This document shows, in pieces, positions 20,441 to 23,043 of a DNA stretch of 23,043 bases; position 1 is the stretch's first letter, and each line of letters begins with the position of its first letter. The notes under the pieces were generated by a model. The model searched no databases. It was given only the letters and a program-made list of their open reading frames with translations, and was not told the origin of the DNA. This DNA comes from a virus: positions 1 through 23,043 of the IMG/VR virus record IMGVR_UViG_3300044845_000885. One strand, given 5' to 3'. The position numbers and the translations under genes are program-made.

Positions 20441-21445
20441 TTAAGTCATATTAACACCTGGGTCTAATACAGAAGGTTGTTTAACTTCCATATCTTTTGT
20501 AGGTGTAACCGGCTCTTCCATATCTTTTGTAGGTTTTGAGCCGGACATTTTTAATTTATTTCTTTGTTTAAGTTGTTTTATACTTCTACTTCTTAATCCA
20601 TAAATTGCAATATATGTTTTTGTTGACTCATCCCAAAATTCATCCCTTTTGTAAGGATGTTCGGCCTTAGTTGCGTTTACTGAGGATTGTCTTCTCGCTT
20701 GATTATATTCCAAATTTCTTACAGGATAACATTCCTCATCAGCCAATAATTCATTAGCCTCACACCAATCATTAATCATTATATCAATTTCAGATTGTTC
20801 AGGTTGTTCAGATTGTACAGGTTGTTCTGTTTTATTTTGTATTTCTTTATCTCCTGAATCTTGTGAATCGCTAGGAATATCCGTCATTTTAAATCCGAAA
20901 TTACCAATATATCCAGCAACAAATCCTCCTTTAGGCATCTGCGGGTAAGTATACGAGTCAAAATTTTGAACGGCTCCAAATTCTTTTGACTTAGTAATAA
21001 GTTCGTTCATCGGTAAATTTGATGCAACTCCATCAACTCTACCTTTATTTTCAAAAAAACCAAAAGTATTAAATGTTTTTCCATTCATTTTATCTTTTCC
21101 TTCGGCTAATTGGTCAAAAACTCCTTGAGCACTACTTGAGGTTGCTGTGAACCAATCGGTAGGTGGTGTATAAGTGCTTTTGATTTTATATTTTTCAGGT
21201 ACTGGTTGTCCGGGTAACCATCCGTCTTTCATTGCATTAGAAATGTTCATATTATCAGCGGCAGTCCCTGATGAATTAAATTCATTTTTTACAGATAGCC
21301 AATCACCTCCAGCTAATTCAACATTCTTTCTAATTGGAAGTTTTGGATTGTACTTGTACCCAGATTGTTCAGAAATGACGACACCTCTTTGATGTTCAAA
21401 AAGATATTTCATTCTAATCAATTCTTCATTTAAAATTTCACCCAT
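20441..21445 (-). CDS. Tagged protein of unknown function (tag type ILxExxR)
   Basis: A 334-aa protein from the ATG at 21445: the tag MGEILNEELIRMKYLFEHQR continues to VVISE-QSG, with an I-S-E-Q site near residues 24-27. Longer upstream ATGs (to 21556) would run into the divergent gene and lose the tag position. The first 190 residues form a Gly/Asn-rich, soluble domain (FFENKGRVDGVASNLPMNEL); a Gln/Glu/Ser linker with QPVQSEQPEQSE repeats follows, then a Cys-containing helical region (INDWCEANELLADEECYPV). The C-terminus has two PTKDME repeats. No catalytic motif is recognised. Its TATTTATA motif lies 18 bases upstream. Confidence 0.75.
   Translation of the reverse strand: MGEILNEELIRMKYLFEHQRGVVISEQSGYKYNPKLPIRKNVELAGGDWLSVKNEFNSSGTAADNMNISNAMKDGWLPGQPVPEKYKIKSTYTPPTDWFTATSSSAQGVFDQLAEGKDKMNGKTFNTFGFFENKGRVDGVASNLPMNELITKSKEFGAVQNFDSYTYPQMPKGGFVAGYIGNFGFKMTDIPSDSQDSGDKEIQNKTEQPVQSEQPEQSEIDIMINDWCEANELLADEECYPVRNLEYNQARRQSSVNATKAEHPYKRDEFWDESTKTYIAIYGLRSRSIKQLKQRNKLKMSGSKPTKDMEEPVTPTKDMEVKQPSVLDPGVNMT
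20485..20534 (-). repeat. In-gene direct repeat (PTKDME)
   Basis: A 20-base sequence (CTTCCATATCTTTTGTAGGT) occurs at 20485-20504 and 20515-20534, exactly 30 bases apart, encoding two PTKDME units near the C-terminus of the 334-aa protein. Confidence 0.8.
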
Positions 21446-21463
21446 GAAAACAAACTTTTTTTT

Positions 21464-21471
21464 TATAAATA
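21464..21471 (-). promoter_or_regulatory. TATTTATA-type phage promoter candidate
   Basis: The minus strand reads GTATTTATAAAAAA, 18 bases before the ATG at 21445, inside the 52-base divergent region with the + strand gene at 21498. Confidence 0.5.
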
Positions 21472-21484
21472 CAACAAAAATTAT

Positions 21485-21492
21485 TAATTTTG
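21485..21492 (+). promoter_or_regulatory. TAnnTTTG (-7 type) promoter box
   Basis: TAATTTTG matches TAnnTTTG and ends 5 bases before the ATG at 21498. No clear -33 TTTG is present. Confidence 0.4.
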
Positions 21493-21497
21493 CACCT

Positions 21498-21986
21498 ATG
21501 AACATATTTTTTCTAGATTGGGACGTAAATAAATGCGCTAAGGACCACTGTGACAAACATGTGGTTAAGATGATTCTTGAAACCGCTCAGTTATTGTGTG
21601 GTGCTCATCATATGACCCCCCAAGTCACCCCCCAAGTACCTTACAAGTTATCACATAAGAACCACCCCTGTTCAATATGGACCAGGTCCTCATTAAGCAA
21701 CTATCTTTATCTTTGTGAACTTGGGCTCGCTCTTTGTAAAGAATACACTAATAGGTACGGAAAACGTCATAAATCACAGGATGTGATTGAGTGGTGTCTA
21801 ATTAATAAACCAAAAATTAAAGACATAGGTTTTACCGAGCCGCCAAAGGCAATGCCCGATGAATATAAAGTAAGTGATGTAGTTGAATCATATAGAAACT
21901 ACTACCGTGGAGAAAAAATGAAATTTGCTGTATGGAAAAATGGTTATAAACCTGAGTGGCTTATTGATATATTGGAAAATGTTTAG
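21498..21986 (+). CDS. Conserved phage protein of unknown function
   Basis: A 162-aa protein beginning MNIFFLDWDVNKCAKDHCDK, then HVVKMILETAQLLCGAHH, KNHPCSIWTRSSLSNYLYL, ELGLALCKEYTNRYGKRHKS and AMPDEYK. This pattern (HCDKHVVKMxxE; HKNHPCxxW; KEYxxRYGKxHK) is familiar from many tailed-phage genomes, but no function is established to my knowledge. Conserved His, Cys, Asp and Glu residues suggest a metal site or enzyme. The ATG at 21498 is preferred over 21444 because the family starts at MNIF and the promoter box lies between. A short duplication gives PQVTPQVP near residue 45. The FKBP gene follows 24 bases downstream. Confidence 0.75.
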   Translation: MNIFFLDWDVNKCAKDHCDKHVVKMILETAQLLCGAHHMTPQVTPQVPYKLSHKNHPCSIWTRSSLSNYLYLCELGLALCKEYTNRYGKRHKSQDVIEWCLINKPKIKDIGFTEPPKAMPDEYKVSDVVESYRNYYRGEKMKFAVWKNGYKPEWLIDILENV

Positions 21987-22010
21987 TATAATTAATAAAA
22001 ATTACAAAAA

Positions 22011-22436
22011 ATGACACAAATTGCAAATGGTAGTAGTGTTTCCGTAAATTACACTGGCCGACTCGAAGACGGCACAATTTTCGACTCCTCTTTACAAGAA
22101 GGACGTACACCTTTAACTGCAAAATTGGGAGAAGGGCAGTTAATTGTCGGTTTTGAGAATGGTCTTATGGGGATGTCCGCAGGTGAGAAGAAAACAATTG
22201 AACTTGAACCAGAAGATGCTTATGGTGAAGTTAATCCACAATTCGTCTCTGAAGTACCAATCGACCAAGTTCCTGAAGGTGTTAAACCAGGTGATATGTT
22301 ACAAGGACAAAATCAATTTGGCCCTGTTCAGGTTACAGTTAAAGAAATTAAAGAGTCAACTGTCGTTTTGGATATGAACCATCCATTGGCAGGTAAAAAA
22401 CTTATCTTTGATTTGGAAGTTGTTTCAGTTAATTAA
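22011..22436 (+). CDS. FKBP-type peptidyl-prolyl isomerase, SlyD/SlpA-like
   Basis: A 141-aa protein. The FKBP half-domain covers about 7-70 (VSVNYTGRLEDGTIFDSS; KLGEGQLIVGFENGLMGMSA; GEKKTIELEPEDAYGEV). It is interrupted by an insert-in-flap domain (about 72-125) ending VVLDMNHPLAGKKLIFDLEV, a SlyD/SlpA hallmark. There is no His/Cys-rich metal-binding tail and no signal peptide, so it is probably a cytoplasmic folding helper that speeds proline isomerisation. Host Bacteroidota encode close relatives, so recent acquisition from a host is possible. In a phage it might assist folding of virion proteins. It follows 21498-21986 in one unit and is ended by a strong terminator. Confidence 0.92.
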   Translation: MTQIANGSSVSVNYTGRLEDGTIFDSSLQEGRTPLTAKLGEGQLIVGFENGLMGMSAGEKKTIELEPEDAYGEVNPQFVSEVPIDQVPEGVKPGDMLQGQNQFGPVQVTVKEIKESTVVLDMNHPLAGKKLIFDLEVVSVN

Positions 22437-22453
22437 TTAAACTTACATTAATG

Positions 22454-22480
22454 AAAAAACCCCTCATTGAGGGGTTTTTT
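22454..22480. terminator. Bidirectional terminator
   Basis: AAAAAACCCCTC-ATT-GAGGGGTTTTTT is a 12-bp perfect stem with a 3-base loop and T tracts on both strands. It serves the rightward FKBP unit and the leftward repeat protein. Confidence 0.88.
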
Positions 22481-22500
22481 ATTTTTATAAAATTAATAAG

Positions 22501-23043
22501 TTATTTTGTTTTAAAAGAATCGTCTTTGTATTGAGGTTCACCTTGACCTTGTTGTGCCCCACTACCCATTGATTGTAGATTAGCCTGTAAGTTTGCAATT
22601 GCAGTCTGATAAGTTGTAATTAACTGTGTGTATGTACTATCTTGTGGATTTACAGCCTTACGACTTTTATCTGCTTGTTGTAAAATACCCATTACTTTTT
22701 GTAAGTCAGCAATCTCAGATTGGAGTTGTTTCATATCTCTCTTTTCTTGTCTTGCTTCTTTTTTAGCCGCTCTTTCAGCTTGTCTTTGAGTACGTGCAAG
22801 TTCTCTTTGAGCCTGTCTTTCAGCCTGATTTTCTTGTCTTTCAGCCTGTCTTGCGTCCCTAGCATCTTGTCTCACATCTTGTCTTTCAGCTCTCGCGTCT
22901 TGTCTAATGTCTTGTTTAGCCTGTCTAATGTCTTGTCTAACATCCTTTTGTTGAGCTCTTAAATCTTGTCTAGCCTGTCTTTGGTCCTGTCTAATACCTG
23001 ACATAAGACCTGTGGTTGAGCCGGCAGGTGCCACGGTTCCTTG
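22501..23043 (-). CDS. RQD-repeat long-helix protein (5' end beyond window)
   Basis: The frame is open from the right edge (181 codons including stop) with no certain start; a GTG at 23034 is available but the frame continues upstream without a stop, so the N-terminus is probably missing. After a short Gly-rich segment, about 80 residues are made of degenerate R-Q-D-x and R-Q-A-x units (RQDIRQAKQDIRQDARAERQ; ARQAERQENQAERQAQ), then K/E-rich sequence and a typical coiled-coil-like stretch (MKQLQSEIADLQKVMGILQQ). The C-terminal region is Gln/Asn/Thr-rich with a final GQGEPQYKDDSF. This should be a long, highly charged single helix or coiled coil. A structural phage role such as a tail, fibre or scaffold rod is inference; no family is recognised. 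Confidence 0.8.
   Translation of the reverse strand, partial: QGTVAPAGSTTGLMSGIRQDQRQARQDLRAQQKDVRQDIRQAKQDIRQDARAERQDVRQDARDARQAERQENQAERQAQRELARTQRQAERAAKKEARQEKRDMKQLQSEIADLQKVMGILQQADKSRKAVNPQDSTYTQLITTYQTAIANLQANLQSMGSGAQQGQGEPQYKDDSFKTK

Noticed and set aside
1017-21471. Direct equation of the TATTTATA motif with the T4 late promoter
   Set aside because: On the coding strand most copies read TATTTATA, not TATAAATA, so identity with the T4 element is not supported; only a general promoter role is proposed.
22770-23000. Repeated CTTGTCT-type units resembling a CRISPR array
   Set aside because: The units are short, degenerate and in-frame with no regular spacers; they encode RQD-type protein repeats.

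Overview
The window looks like part of a large tailed double-stranded DNA phage (or a closely related provirus) that infects a member of the Bacteroidota. The evidence is indirect. The DNA is AT-rich and very densely packed: 41 genes on both strands, many overlapping by 1-41 bases. Most genes are phage-type or of unknown function. Several + strand genes, and one - strand gene, follow the Bacteroidota promoter box TAnnTTTG, and Shine-Dalgarno sequences are almost absent. No terminase, portal, capsid, polymerase or integrase gene is in the window, so the phage type cannot be named more closely.

Layout, left to right. 1-1008: a partial membrane/coiled-coil gene, a CAU-anticodon tRNA, two small genes. 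1086-1574: HNH endonuclease. 1558-6381: a leftward block with two large membrane-associated proteins (702 and 599 aa). 6447-7258: a zinc-ribbon protein and an acidic protein. 7324-7836: a lone RmlC-like epimerase. 7833-9726: a tagged protein, a DUF4314-like protein and a divergent multi-pass membrane protein. 9686-11783: leftward operon with a HExxH metallopeptidase candidate, a cupin-like protein, a basic phage protein and a small membrane protein. 11872-13087: rightward cassette that reads as lysis genes (basic peptide, holin-like, Rz-like, and an overlapping signal-peptide protein). 13067-16169: unknown small proteins in two divergent operons, ending in DUF6915-like and DUF6878-like proteins. 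16166-18272: a leftward block with a tagged small protein, a tagged RNNNPGN-type peptidoglycan hydrolase and a tagged PPK2 polyphosphate kinase. 18297-19799: a 29-aa peptide with its own terminator, a class II aminoacyl-tRNA-synthetase-like enzyme without an anticodon domain, and a secreted protein. 19847-21445: two tagged proteins. 21498-22436: a conserved phage protein and an FKBP/SlyD-type isomerase. 22501 to the end: a long-helix protein made of RQD-type repeats.

The unifying feature is a set of short, related N-terminal segments on about a dozen otherwise unrelated proteins. They fall into four recognisable types (LTESDL..IVKR; ILxExxRIKxxMG; IxExxKxxIxExH; xxINxLxKKILxE), and most end in [ILV]-x-E followed by Q, A, M or S. 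This is the cleavage signature of T4-type prohead proteases and resembles the T4 capsid-targeting sequence. The inference is that this phage packs a large, diverse cargo into its head, including a polyphosphate kinase, a peptidoglycan hydrolase and two large membrane-active proteins, and trims the tag during head maturation. Many transcription units carrying these genes begin with a TATTTATA motif just upstream of the first ATG, whereas other genes use the host-like TAnnTTTG box. This suggests two promoter classes, and therefore two expression phases.
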